Below are positions 1 to 7,870 of a stretch of DNA of 24,805 bases, piece after piece. Origin of the DNA: UBA4416 sp040376995 (GTDB lineage Bacteria; Bacteroidota; Bacteroidia; B-17B0; Aurantibacillaceae); contig JBEIPP010000026.1 in assembly GCA_040376995.1 (NCBI GenBank), positions 1-24,805 of the forward strand, written 5' to 3'. Every line of letters begins with the position of its first letter. Within the stretch, counting starts at the first letter, position 1. A program made the translations under genes and the position numbers. The notes under the pieces were generated by a model, which was given only the letters and a program-made list of their open reading frames with translations, had not been told where the DNA came from and searched no databases.

Positions 1-246
1 ACCTAATCGTGCGTCATAAAGTCTTGCATCAAAGTCATAACTATTTCCTGAACCACTAATTTCGTCTACTTTTTCTTTGCCATTAAACCCATATTTATAA
101 CTATTCGAGTTAAAACTACGCCCCGGCATTGGAGAGCCGAAGGCGTAATAGTCAGTTGAGCTAACAATATCTGATAAGAAGTAGCAACCGCTGGAATGGC
201 CTATTTTCCTATCACTCACAACTGTTAGTACGTAACCTAAATGACA
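1..246 (-). pseudogene. RHS repeat-associated core domain fragment, runs off the left edge
   Basis: Read on the minus strand, the frame from 246 down to 1 is open and encodes the conserved Bacteroidota RHS core. It has HLGYVLTVVSDRK, then DYYAFGSPMPGR, then YGFNGKEK, then YDFDARLYDARLG at the window edge. RHS/YD proteins are large secreted or cell-surface polymorphic toxins or wall-associated proteins, and this block normally lies near the start of the variable C-terminal tip. Here the frame begins abruptly: a TAA codon at 247-249 sits immediately upstream, and none of the N-terminal YD repeats is present. It is therefore a displaced or decayed fragment, not an intact gene. The domain identity is strong. 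Whether the part beyond the window is still expressed cannot be seen. Confidence 0.8.
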
Positions 247-322
247 TTAAAGTTCCTCCAAACATATTATCGTGTACGCCAATATCATTTTTTTTGCAGT
301 TATAAGTAGTAATTAATTCCAT
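212..322 (-). pseudogene. 5' remnant of a probable hotdog acyl-CoA thioesterase gene
   Basis: An ORF of 36 codons starts at ATG 322 and reads through NDIGVHDNMFGGTLMS before running out of family resemblance and stopping at TGA 212-214. The DIGVHxNxFGGxLMSW block is the usual N-terminal signature of bacterial hotdog-fold acyl-CoA thioesterases, which continue for another 80-120 residues. Here the sequence switches into RHS coding sequence in a different frame at about 241-246. The fragment is too short to be functional. The family assignment rests on one motif and is moderate. Confidence 0.5.
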
Positions 323-388
323 GTGATATAATTTTTGCAAGCAAATTTAATACTATTTTTTTATCAATTTAACTGCGCTTAATACCTT

Positions 389-1633
389 CTAATCAATTGT
401 ACCTGCTGCAATGGTGTTATTTGTATTTTCATTAATCAAAATAAAAGAACCTGAATTTCTGTTATCTAAATAGCTATCAAAGCTAATTGGTTCAGCTGTT
501 TTAATTAACACTTTACAAATATCGTTTAATTTCATTGAGCCATCACTATCTAAGGCCTTAAAAGAATGAATATCAATTTTACTAATCACTTCTTTTACAA
601 CAGCTTTTGTTCTAAAACTATTTTGTTGTAATAGTATTTTTTGTCCAGGAATATAAGCTGCATTATCCATCCAGCAAATAGTAGCTGTGACTTCTTTTTC
701 AGTTTTAGGTAAATGTTCTGTTGGCACAATGCTATTACCTCTGCTAATATCCACATCATCTTTTAAATGAAGAACTACAGGAGTATTAGTTTCAGCTATA
801 TCTACTTCTTGTTGATTCACCTCAATTTTATCGATAGTTGTTTCAATACCAGAAGGTAGTATCCTTACTTTTTGTCCTTTTTGATAAGAACCACTCACTA
901 CTCTACCTGCAAAACCACGATAATCATGTAAGTCATCAGTTTGCGGACGAATCACGTATTGTACTTGAAAACGCGATACATCTGTTTGTTTTGCTTCCGT
1001 AATTTCTATTGTTTCTAAAAACTCTAATAAAGGTTTTCCTTTATACCAACTCATTTTATCAGATTTTGTGACTACATTATCTCCAGCTAAAGCACTTGCA
1101 GGTATAAAAGAAATATCTTTTAAAGTCAATTGTTTTGCGAAGGTTAAATAATCACTTTCTATTTGCTTATACTTCTCTTCTGAGTAATCTACCAAATCCA
1201 TTTTATTGATACACACCAATACATGAGGTATTCCTAAAATAGCAGAAATAATTGTATGGCGCTTTGTTTGATCGGTAATACCATTACGTGCATCTACCAA
1301 TATAATTGCCAAATTAGCATTAGATGCGCCAGTAAACATGTTTCGCGTATATTGAATATGACCTGGTGTATCTGCAATAATAAACTTACGTTTATCGGTA
1401 CTAAAGTATTTATAGGCTACATCAATGGTAATGCCCTGTTCACGCTCAGCTCTCAAACCATCCGTTAATAAAGCTAAATCAATTTCTGTATTCGTTCCTG
1501 TTGTTTTACTCTGACGAGTTAATGTTTCAATAATATCTGTTGATATAGAATTGCTATCGTATAATAAACGTCCAATTAATGTGCTCTTGCCATCGTCTAC
1601 GTTACCTGCTGTAAAAAATCTTAATAAATCCAT
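389..1633 (-). CDS. cysN: Sulfate adenylyltransferase subunit 1 (GTPase subunit)
   Basis: CysN couples GTP hydrolysis to the formation of APS from sulfate and ATP by CysD, in the cytoplasm. The 414-residue protein has the full GTPase signature: G1 GNVDDGKS at 10-17, the EREQGITIDVAY switch segment near 63-74, DTPGH at 88-92 and NKMD at 143-146, followed by the elongation-factor-like beta-barrel domains. The length fits a stand-alone CysN. There is no C-terminal APS kinase (CysC) domain as found in CysNC fusions, and no cysC gene in the window, which agrees with the APS-reductase type of CysH nearby. It is the last gene of the sulfate operon, 101 nt after cysD. No convincing terminator is visible between it and the debris at 322. 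Confidence 0.95.
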   Translation of the reverse strand: MDLLRFFTAGNVDDGKSTLIGRLLYDSNSISTDIIETLTRQSKTTGTNTEIDLALLTDGLRAEREQGITIDVAYKYFSTDKRKFIIADTPGHIQYTRNMFTGASNANLAIILVDARNGITDQTKRHTIISAILGIPHVLVCINKMDLVDYSEEKYKQIESDYLTFAKQLTLKDISFIPASALAGDNVVTKSDKMSWYKGKPLLEFLETIEITEAKQTDVSRFQVQYVIRPQTDDLHDYRGFAGRVVSGSYQKGQKVRILPSGIETTIDKIEVNQQEVDIAETNTPVVLHLKDDVDISRGNSIVPTEHLPKTEKEVTATICWMDNAAYIPGQKILLQQNSFRTKAVVKEVISKIDIHSFKALDSDGSMKLNDICKVLIKTAEPISFDSYLDNRNSGSFILINENTNNTIAAGTID

Positions 1634-1656
1634 TTTATAATTTTGTTTTTGTATAT

Positions 1657-1677
1657 GTATTGATTACGAATCAATAC
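1657..1677. repeat. Inverted repeat with CGAAT direct repeats between cysD and cysN
   Basis: GTATTGATT and AATCAATAC form a perfect 9-bp inverted repeat around ACG. CGAAT recurs at 1667, 1677 and 1685. It occupies most of the 101-nt gap in the operon and could form a hairpin in the message, but there is no U-tract, so it does not look like a terminator. Confidence 0.6.
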
Positions 1678-1734
1678 GAATTTACGAATCTGTGTTTGCT
1701 AAATTACGGTTGTCTCTTTCGTCTATTTAATCCC

Positions 1735-2640
1735 TTAGAAGTATCCTCCTTTTTTTCTGTCTTCCATAGCAGCTTCACTTACTCTGTCATCCATACGAGT
1801 AGCGCCACGCTCACTAATTTTCGCTTCTTTTAATTCTTTAATAATATCATCCACTGTATATGCTTCACTTTCAACCGCAGCTGTACAAGTCATATCTCCA
1901 ACAGTGCGGTAACGTACTTTCTTTTTAACGATAACATCTTTTTCATCAATGGTTACAAATTCATTCGTATTCATTAACTGACCATTTTCTGTTAAGATGC
2001 ATTCACGTTCATGCGTAAAATAAATAGAAGGCAATTCAATGTTTTCTCGTTTAATATAATTCCAAACATCTAACTCTGTCCAGTTACTTATTGGAAATAC
2101 TCTAACGTTTTCGCCTTTGTTAATTTTACCATTATAGATATTCCATAATTCGGGACGTTGCATTTTAGGATCCCATTGACCAAACTCGTCTCTTACAGAA
2201 AAGATACGTTCTTTGGCTCTTGCTTTTTCTTCATCTCTACGAGCTCCACCAATACAAGCATCAAATTCAAATTCTTCAATCACGTCTAATAACGTAAATG
2301 TTTGCAACCCGTTACGACTTGGAAATTTACCTTTGCCATCTTGCAATTGTTTTACTTTAATTGTATCTTCAACATAACGTACTACTAATTTTTCATCTAA
2401 TTGTTTAGCTAAATTATCGCGGTATGTGATCGCTTCTTCAAAGTTATGACCAGTATCTACATGCACTAATGGAAAAGGAAATTTACCAGGACGAAACGCT
2501 TTTAATGCTAAATGCACTAAGCAAATACTATCCTTACCACCACTAAATAATAATGCTGGCCTATCAAATTGTCCAGCCACTTCACGCAGAATGTAAATTG
2601 CTTCTGCTTCTAATTCATCTAAATAATCTTTGTTTTTCAT
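1735..2640 (-). CDS. cysD: Sulfate adenylyltransferase subunit 2
   Basis: CysD is the catalytic ATP sulfurylase subunit, of the PP-loop N-type ATP pyrophosphatase family, and works with CysN. From the start chosen here the protein has 301 residues, close to the usual 302. The PP-motif SGGKDS is at 33-38, and the family segments GGARRDEEKARAKER and FPISNWTELDVW follow. The C-terminal tail DRVSEAAMEDRKKGGYF is typical of the family. The open frame extends 14 codons further to an ATG at 2682, but those codons (MSLRAESRSEKKQI) come from a dispersed intergenic repeat. The start at 2640, giving MKNKDYLDELEAEAI, matches the known N-terminus and is preferred. The gap to cysH is 112 nt and holds that repeat. 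Confidence 0.95.
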   Translation of the reverse strand: MKNKDYLDELEAEAIYILREVAGQFDRPALLFSGGKDSICLVHLALKAFRPGKFPFPLVHVDTGHNFEEAITYRDNLAKQLDEKLVVRYVEDTIKVKQLQDGKGKFPSRNGLQTFTLLDVIEEFEFDACIGGARRDEEKARAKERIFSVRDEFGQWDPKMQRPELWNIYNGKINKGENVRVFPISNWTELDVWNYIKRENIELPSIYFTHERECILTENGQLMNTNEFVTIDEKDVIVKKKVRYRTVGDMTCTAAVESEAYTVDDIIKELKEAKISERGATRMDDRVSEAAMEDRKKGGYF

Positions 2641-2652
2641 AATCTGTTTTTT

Positions 2653-2684
2653 TTCGCTTCTCGACTCCGCTCGAAGTGACAAGC
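2653..2684. repeat. Dispersed intergenic repeat (CTCGACTCCGCTCGAAGTGACA type)
   Basis: The core CTTCTCGACTCCGCTCGAAG is a short palindrome-like sequence followed by TGACAAGCTTG. A degenerate copy with ACTCCGCTCAGGGTAACAAGCTCG lies at 4753-4784, and a weaker one (TCGACTACGTCAGAAGTGACA) at 9387-9407. All three are between or at the ends of genes of the sulfate operon. Repeats of this kind are common between genes in Bacteroidota. The function is unknown. Confidence 0.6.
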
Positions 2685-2752
2685 TTGTGGTTATAATATT
2701 ATTTTATCTCTTAAATCCCTTTAGTCTTTTTGGTCTTGCCTCTCTTCTGTCT

Positions 2753-3442
2753 TTATTTACTATGCAATCCACATTCTTTTTTATCATTTTGTTCCCACCA
2801 CCATCTACCAGCTCTAAAATCTTCTCCTTCTTTAATCGCTCTTGTACAAGGTGCGCAACCTATACTCACAAAACCTTTATCGTGCAGAGGATTGTAAGGA
2901 ATATTGTATTTAAATATATATGCTTTCACTTCTTCCAATGTCCAATTTAAAATCGGATGAAACTTAATAATTTGATTAGCCTCGTCCCATTCTAAATTAG
3001 GCATATCATGCCTATTATCAGATTGTTCGGCACGTATTCCTGTTATCCAAATTGTTTTACCTTTTAAAGCACGTTTTAATGGTTCAACTTTTCGTATGTA
3101 ACAACACTCTTTTCTATTCTCCAAGCTTTCGTAAAAACTAATGGGGCCTTTTTCAGACACTAATTTTTCAATAGCCTCTGTTTGAGGGTACATTACCTTA
3201 ATTGGTGTTTTATATCGTTCTAATGTGCTATTTAAAACAGAGTACGTTTCATTAAATAAACGGCCAGTGTCTAATGTAAACACTTCGATTGGTAATTTAT
3301 TGGAGAAAATAAAATGAGAAATCACTTGATCTTCATAGCCTAAGCTTGTTGAAAATACAACCTTTCCTAAAAACTCTTGTGCTAATATGGCAAGAGATTC
3401 TTCAGGTGATTTATCTTTTATGAGTTCTTGTATGTTGTTCAT
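2753..3442 (-). CDS. cysH: Adenylyl-sulfate (APS) reductase, assimilatory, [4Fe-4S] type
   Basis: CysH-family enzymes reduce APS or PAPS to sulfite with thioredoxin or a similar donor. This 229-residue protein has the PAPS-reductase PP-loop-like start (VVFSTSLGYEDQVI) and the C-terminal catalytic ECGLH with Cys224. It also carries Cys113-Cys114 (ECCYIRKVEPL) and the pair Cys196/Cys199 (GCAPC). The CC plus CxxC set binds a [4Fe-4S] cluster in APS-using reductases and is missing from PAPS-using enzymes such as E. coli CysH. I therefore infer APS as the substrate, which fits the lack of an APS kinase gene here. It lies between metZ (gap 122 nt) and cysD on the same strand. Confidence 0.93.
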   Translation of the reverse strand: MNNIQELIKDKSPEESLAILAQEFLGKVVFSTSLGYEDQVISHFIFSNKLPIEVFTLDTGRLFNETYSVLNSTLERYKTPIKVMYPQTEAIEKLVSEKGPISFYESLENRKECCYIRKVEPLKRALKGKTIWITGIRAEQSDNRHDMPNLEWDEANQIIKFHPILNWTLEEVKAYIFKYNIPYNPLHDKGFVSIGCAPCTRAIKEGEDFRAGRWWWEQNDKKECGLHSK

Positions 3443-3445
3443 TTT

Positions 3446-3564
3446 GTATGTTGTTTAATCGCAGAGGCCGCTGAGTTTTTTGGCAAAGTACGCAAAGGAT
3501 TAATGTTTTATATATTTATTTTTTCTCTTTTTCTTTTGGTCTTCTTAGCCACTTTGTGGCTAAA
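3446..3564. repeat. Dispersed intergenic repeat, copy A
   Basis: The gap between cysH and metZ is filled by a sequence reading TAATCGCAGAGGCCGCTGAG ... GTACGCAAAGGATTAATG ... TTAGCCACTTTGTGGCTAAA on the plus strand. It aligns along its whole length with copy B at 6262-6396. The ends, TAATCGC and GTGGCTAAAT, are roughly inverted. It holds no ORF on the coding strand and is transcribed within the operon. Confidence 0.6.
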
Positions 3565-4731
3565 TTATTTCAAAGCTTGTATTAAATCATTTAAAATATC
3601 TTCTTTGTTTTCTAATCCAATTGATACGCGAATTAAACCCGGTGTGATACCAACGTTCAAACGTTCTTCTTCACTTAACTTACAATGTGTGGATGAAGCT
3701 GGGTGCGTCACAATACTTCTTGCATCTCCAAGATTTGGAGATATTTTTATCATTTGTAATTTATCTAAAAACTTCTTTGCGGCTACATAACCACCTTTAA
3801 CCGTAATGGTAATAATGCCTCCACCCGCTTTCATTTGTTTTTTAGCAATAGCATGATGTGGATGTGATGGCAAAAATGGATACGATACATTTTCTAATTG
3901 AGAATGACCTTCCAATTTTTGAGCAACATATAAAGCATTCTCACTATGTCTATCCATACGCAATGCTAAGGTTTCTAAACTCTTACTTAATACCCACGCG
4001 TTAAACGGACTCATAGAAGGCCCTGTTAATCTTCCAAATAAATAAATATCATGAACTAAGTCTTTTTTTCCAACTACAACTCCACCAAGTACACGACCTT
4101 GCCCATCCATGTATTTTGTTGCTGAATGAATCACTAAATCAGCACCATATTTAATGGGATTTTGCAAATAAGGTGTTGCAAAACAATTATCAACGATTAA
4201 TAAAATATTATGTTTCTTAGCAACCTTAGCCACTAATTCTAAATCAATTAATTCAATAGCTGGATTAGTGGGTGTTTCTAAATATATAAATTTAGTTTCT
4301 GGTTTAATTAATTTTTCAATTTCAGCAACATTGTTCGTATTGAAATATGAATAAGTAATATTCCATTTAGGAAAATACTTTGAAAACACCGCATGCGTTG
4401 CCCCAAATACAGAAGAACAAGATACCACATGATCTCCTGATTTTAAAAGAGACATAAAAGTTGTAAAGATTGCTGCCATTCCTGAAGCAGTGGCAAAACC
4501 GGCTTCGGCACCTTCTAATAAACATACTTTATTTATAAATTCATTTGTATTTGGATTCACATAACGAGAATAAATAAAATCATCAGACTCTTCATTAAAA
4601 GCCGCACGCATTTCTTCGGCTGTATCAAATACAAAACTAGACGTTAAAAAAACGGGAGATGAGTGTTCATTATAATCAGTACGCTCAAATTGCGCTCTGA
4701 TAGCTTGAGTTTCAAATTGTTTGTTTTTCAT
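3565..4731 (-). CDS. metZ: PLP-dependent O-succinyl/O-acetylhomoserine sulfhydrylase (MetZ type)
   Basis: This is a Cys/Met-metabolism PLP enzyme of 388 residues, the usual family length. The Schiff-base lysine is Lys206 in HSATKYMDGQGR. YSRYVNPNTNEF (about 54-65), TASGMAAI (81-88) and LETPTNPAIE (151-160) are typical, and the DGQGRVLGG segment after the lysine is the MetZ hallmark. MetZ enzymes make homocysteine from sulfide and an activated homoserine. It sits inside the sulfate operon, so it can take the sulfide the operon produces. A second enzyme of this superfamily, the longer MetY type, is in the met operon at 19184-20530. The ester actually used (succinyl or acetyl) cannot be read from sequence, though the MetX in this window suggests acetyl. 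Cystathionine synthase or lyase activity is a possible alternative. Confidence 0.82.
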   Translation of the reverse strand: MKNKQFETQAIRAQFERTDYNEHSSPVFLTSSFVFDTAEEMRAAFNEESDDFIYSRYVNPNTNEFINKVCLLEGAEAGFATASGMAAIFTTFMSLLKSGDHVVSCSSVFGATHAVFSKYFPKWNITYSYFNTNNVAEIEKLIKPETKFIYLETPTNPAIELIDLELVAKVAKKHNILLIVDNCFATPYLQNPIKYGADLVIHSATKYMDGQGRVLGGVVVGKKDLVHDIYLFGRLTGPSMSPFNAWVLSKSLETLALRMDRHSENALYVAQKLEGHSQLENVSYPFLPSHPHHAIAKKQMKAGGGIITITVKGGYVAAKKFLDKLQMIKISPNLGDARSIVTHPASSTHCKLSEEERLNVGITPGLIRVSIGLENKEDILNDLIQALK

Positions 4732-4792
4732 AATGCGATTTATTTGTTCTCGCCCTTCTACTCCGCTCAGGGTAACAAGCTCGAACTGACAA

Positions 4793-5212
4793 TTAATTTA
4801 ATGTTACCTTGTAAGTAATCTTAGCTGTTGGTTCTAACGTTTTAGTTACTGAACAATATTTTTCCATCGATAATTTAACAGCTCTATCAACTTTATCTTT
4901 ATCAACATTACCTTTTAAAATAAAATGAACTTCAATGGTTTTAAATAATGAATATCCTTCTACTCCAACAGGATCTCTATCTCCATTAACTTCAATCTCA
5001 ATAGAATCTAATTCTTGTTTTTGTTTTCTTAAAATAGAAATAATATCTATTGAACTACAACCACCTAATGCAGATAAAATTAATTGCATAGGACGCATAC
5101 CTTTTCCCTGCCCACCAATTTCAGGTGAACCATCCATATGCAAAACATTACCATCTTCATTGGATGCTTCCATATGAAAATTATCATTCAATCTTTTAAT
5201 ATTTATCTTCAT
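4793..5212 (-). CDS. OsmC/Ohr family protein
   Basis: A 139-residue protein of the OsmC family, whose members use paired cysteines to reduce organic peroxides or handle reactive sulfur. Cys52 lies in LSALGGCSSIDI and Cys120 in MEKYCSVTKTL, the two positions conserved across the family. The overall pattern (short N-terminal beta sheet, GMRPMQLIL helix, C-terminal SxEKYC helix) fits YhfA-like OsmC proteins. It lies between the ferredoxin-NADP reductase (34 nt upstream) and metZ (61 nt downstream). Its place in a sulfide-producing operon suggests protection against peroxide or persulfide stress, which is inference. The exact substrate is unknown. Confidence 0.85.
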   Translation of the reverse strand: MKINIKRLNDNFHMEASNEDGNVLHMDGSPEIGGQGKGMRPMQLILSALGGCSSIDIISILRKQKQELDSIEIEVNGDRDPVGVEGYSLFKTIEVHFILKGNVDKDKVDRAVKLSMEKYCSVTKTLEPTAKITYKVTLN

Positions 5213-5246
5213 TTCAATAAGTTTTAATGCTATAAATATAAAGGAT

Positions 5247-6257
5247 TTAGAACGAATTTACACCGTTTACAGTTGTATATTTCATAGTATATTTTACACC
5301 TGGATTAACATATTTATAAGCACTATGAGCCATTAAAGCCGCTTCATGAAAACCGCACAAAATCAATTTTAATTTATTTTTATACGTATTAATATCTCCA
5401 ATGGCATAAACACCTTCTACATTGGTTGAATAGTCATCCGTATTTACCTCTATTGCGTTTTTATCAATATTTAAACCCCAGTTTTCAATTGGCCCTAATT
5501 TTGGACTTAACCCAAATAAAGGAATTAAATTATCAGCTTCAATAATTTTCTCTTCTTTCGTTTTAGAATCAACTGCCGTTACACTTTGTAAAACAGAATC
5601 ACCACTTACTTTCGTTAAATTGGTATTAAGCAATAAATCTATTTTACCTTCAGCTGCCAAAGCCATTACTTTATTCACACTATCAGGAGCTCCTCTAAAC
5701 GATTCGCTTCTATGCACTAAGGTTACTTTTTTTGAAACATTGGCTAAAAAAATAGTCCAATCTAAAGCACTATCACCTCCTCCGGCAATCACAATGTTTT
5801 TATCTCTATAAGTTTCTGGATCTAATACCATATAACTTACGCCCTTGCCATTTTCAAATTGCACCAAATTTTCTACCTCGGGTTTGCGTGGTTCAAAACA
5901 TCCTAAACCACCCGCAATAACTACTACTTTTGCACTAACTTTTGTTCCCATGTTAGTGGTTAAAATAAATTCACGATCTCCCAATTTTTCAAGGGTTTCG
6001 ATGCGCTCTCCTAAAGTATATCCTGGATTAAATGGTTCGGCTTGTTTTACTAAATTATCCACTAACTCTTGAGCTAATACAGTTGGAAATCCAGGTATAT
6101 CATATATTGGTTTTTTAGGATAAATCTCAGATAATTGTCCCCCAACTTGAGGTAAATAATCAATTAAATGACATCTCATTTTTAAAAGTCCTGCTTCAAA
6201 AATGGCAAATAATGCTACTGGCCCTGCGCCTACTATGGCTATGTCTGTTGTTATCAT
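5247..6257 (-). CDS. Ferredoxin-NADP(+) reductase, thioredoxin-reductase-like (type 2)
   Basis: A 336-residue flavoprotein of the TrxB-like FNR family (YumC type). The FAD-binding motif IVGAGPVALFA begins at residue 8, GGQLSEIYPKKPIYDIPGFP follows near 40, a second dinucleotide motif IAGGGDSALDW lies near 157, and YAIGDI near 290 closes the FAD site. There is no CxxC redox pair, so it is not a thioredoxin reductase. The family moves electrons between NADPH and ferredoxin. Because it is in the sulfate operon, and the sulfite reductase here has no flavoprotein partner of the CysJ type in the window, it is a good candidate for part of the electron supply to sulfite reduction. The gap to the upstream gene is 140 nt and holds repeat copy B. 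Confidence 0.88.
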   Translation of the reverse strand: MITTDIAIVGAGPVALFAIFEAGLLKMRCHLIDYLPQVGGQLSEIYPKKPIYDIPGFPTVLAQELVDNLVKQAEPFNPGYTLGERIETLEKLGDREFILTTNMGTKVSAKVVVIAGGLGCFEPRKPEVENLVQFENGKGVSYMVLDPETYRDKNIVIAGGGDSALDWTIFLANVSKKVTLVHRSESFRGAPDSVNKVMALAAEGKIDLLLNTNLTKVSGDSVLQSVTAVDSKTKEEKIIEADNLIPLFGLSPKLGPIENWGLNIDKNAIEVNTDDYSTNVEGVYAIGDINTYKNKLKLILCGFHEAALMAHSAYKYVNPGVKYTMKYTTVNGVNSF

Positions 6258-6261
6258 ATTG

Positions 6262-6396
6262 TTTGTGTTTTAACCGCTAAGTGCGCTGTCCCGATATTTA
6301 TCGGGATTTCGCTAAGTGCTCAGAGGGTTATTATGTTATATCGTTTTTGTTTTTTATTTTTTTATTTGCGCCAACTTAGCGTCTTTGTGGTTAAAT
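6262..6396. repeat. Dispersed intergenic repeat, copy B, with a nested palindrome
   Basis: This copy reads TTTAACCGCTAAGTGCGCT ... CGCTAAGTGCTCAGAGGGTTA ... TTATGTTATAT ... CAACTTAGCGTCTTTGTGG and aligns with copy A at 3446-3564. It carries an extra segment containing the perfect palindrome TCCCGATATTTATCGGGA at 6289-6306. That palindrome resembles another short repeat that is common in Bacteroidota genomes, so one repeat seems to have entered another. No gene is present in the gap. Confidence 0.6.
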
Positions 6397-6397
6397 T

Positions 6398-7870
6398 TTA
6401 AAAGAACAATCGTTTTAAACTTAGTATAATTACTACGATTCCCACGAGTATCATAATACTTTTGGTTGGAATTTTATTTGCTAAATATGCCGCTATAGGT
6501 GCAGCAATCACACCTCCAATAATCAATCCAAGGATAATGGACCAATGCGTTAATCCAATAATCGTAACAAAGGTTAATGAACTTGATAGTGCAATAAAAA
6601 ATTCGGCCAAGTTTACAGAACCAATTGTATATCTTGGATTTTTACCACGTGCAATTAATGTAGAAGATACAATTGGTCCCCAGCCTCCGCCTCCAATAGA
6701 ATCTAAAAAACCTCCAATTAATGCCAATGGAAATATGCGTTTAATTTTTTGACGAATATTATCTTTTTTTAAGGCTTTAAAAATGATAATAATACCAAGT
6801 ATTAACGTGTATCCTGAAACTAATGGTTTAATAATATAGTTGTATTGCTCAAAAGATGATAAAATATATGCTCCTAAAATTGCCCCAATTACACCTGGAA
6901 TTAATAAGCTTTTAAATAATTTATTATTAACATTTCCAAATTTTAAATGCATTAATCCTGATGCACCACTTGTAAAAACCTCTGAAGCATGAACACTAGC
7001 ACTCGATGCAGCAGGAGCTACTCCAAAAGATAATAAAAAAGTGGTTGCTGTAACGCCATAAGCCATTCCTAAAGCTCCATCAATCATTTGAGCTGTAAAG
7101 CCTGCTAAAATATATAAGAAAATAGATGAATCAATGGTTTGTGCAAATTGATAGGCATATCCACCTAACACATCTGGTGGTAAAAAATGGCTTAACAAAT
7201 ACCCTAAAATCAACAATAAGGGTATCGATAAGCTGTAAGTCCAGATACGTTTTTTACTTATGCTTGTTTCTTTTAATTGTTTAGGGTTAGAAGAAAGAAC
7301 CGCTGTAATTGAATTTAATTGTTTTACTTTCTCCGTAAAATCACCTGATAAATAACTACGAACCTTCGTTAAATTATCCAATGATTCGTTAATTTCTTCT
7401 GGAAAAGACTCTTCGAATGTTTCTCTAATGCGTTTTGCTAAAGTTGGTGATTTACCATTGGTAGATACCGCAATTTTTACATGCCCTTTTTGAACGATTG
7501 ACCCCAAATAAAAATCACATTGATCGGGTGTATCCGCCACATTTGCTAAAATATGTTTTTGTTGAGCTAATTCTTTAATCTCTAAACTTGTTTCTTTATT
7601 ATTAACAGCTACAATTACTAAATCAATGTGATTTAAATCCGCTTCAACAAAAGAACGTTGATGGATAATTAAATTTGAATATTGTAATTGAAAAGCCTTT
7701 ATTTCTTCGGAAACATGAGTAGCAACCAATGTTATGGTTGTAGCAGGGCTATTATTTAAAACAGCTGTTATTTTTTCAAGACCTACTTTTCCTCCGCCAA
7801 CAATTAAAACTCGGAATTTTTCGAGTTTTAAAAAAACGGGAAATAAGGTGTTTTTTGTTTCTAAACTCAT
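6398..7870 (-). CDS. Siroheme synthase (precorrin-2 dehydrogenase/ferrochelatase) fused to a TauE/SafE transporter
   Basis: A 490-residue fusion. Residues 1 to about 200 are the CysG N-terminal/Met8p-like module, which oxidises precorrin-2 to sirohydrochlorin and inserts iron. It shows the NAD site VGGGKVG at 24-30, ANVADTPDQCDF near 111-121 and IAVSTNGKSPTLAKRIRE near 138-155. From about residue 209 the chain becomes membrane protein, with a first segment in IWTYSLSIPLLLILGYLL and then the TauE/SafE (TSUP) pattern AGFTAQMIDGALGMAYG and IGGFLDSIGGGGWGP. TSUP proteins export sulfite, sulfoacetate or similar anions, or import sulfate. The fusion tethers siroheme synthesis to the inner membrane. 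The gene overlaps the DUF2490 gene by 4 nt. The uroporphyrinogen methylase is supplied separately by cobA. Confidence 0.88.
   Translation of the reverse strand: MSLETKNTLFPVFLKLEKFRVLIVGGGKVGLEKITAVLNNSPATTITLVATHVSEEIKAFQLQYSNLIIHQRSFVEADLNHIDLVIVAVNNKETSLEIKELAQQKHILANVADTPDQCDFYLGSIVQKGHVKIAVSTNGKSPTLAKRIRETFEESFPEEINESLDNLTKVRSYLSGDFTEKVKQLNSITAVLSSNPKQLKETSISKKRIWTYSLSIPLLLILGYLLSHFLPPDVLGGYAYQFAQTIDSSIFLYILAGFTAQMIDGALGMAYGVTATTFLLSFGVAPAASSASVHASEVFTSGASGLMHLKFGNVNNKLFKSLLIPGVIGAILGAYILSSFEQYNYIIKPLVSGYTLILGIIIIFKALKKDNIRQKIKRIFPLALIGGFLDSIGGGGWGPIVSSTLIARGKNPRYTIGSVNLAEFFIALSSSLTFVTIIGLTHWSIILGLIIGGVIAAPIAAYLANKIPTKSIMILVGIVVIILSLKRLFF

Noticed and set aside
2641..2682. N-terminal extension of CysD to ATG 2682
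   Set aside because: The added codons derive from a dispersed intergenic repeat, and the shorter form matches the family N-terminus.
2630..2950. 106-codon plus-strand ORF, hydrophobic and Phe-rich
   Set aside because: It is antisense to the 3' end of cysH and the cysH-cysD gap; A/T-rich antisense frames give this composition.
3428..3790. 120-codon plus-strand ORF with membrane-like segment
   Set aside because: It runs through repeat copy A and antisense to the end of metZ; no family resemblance.
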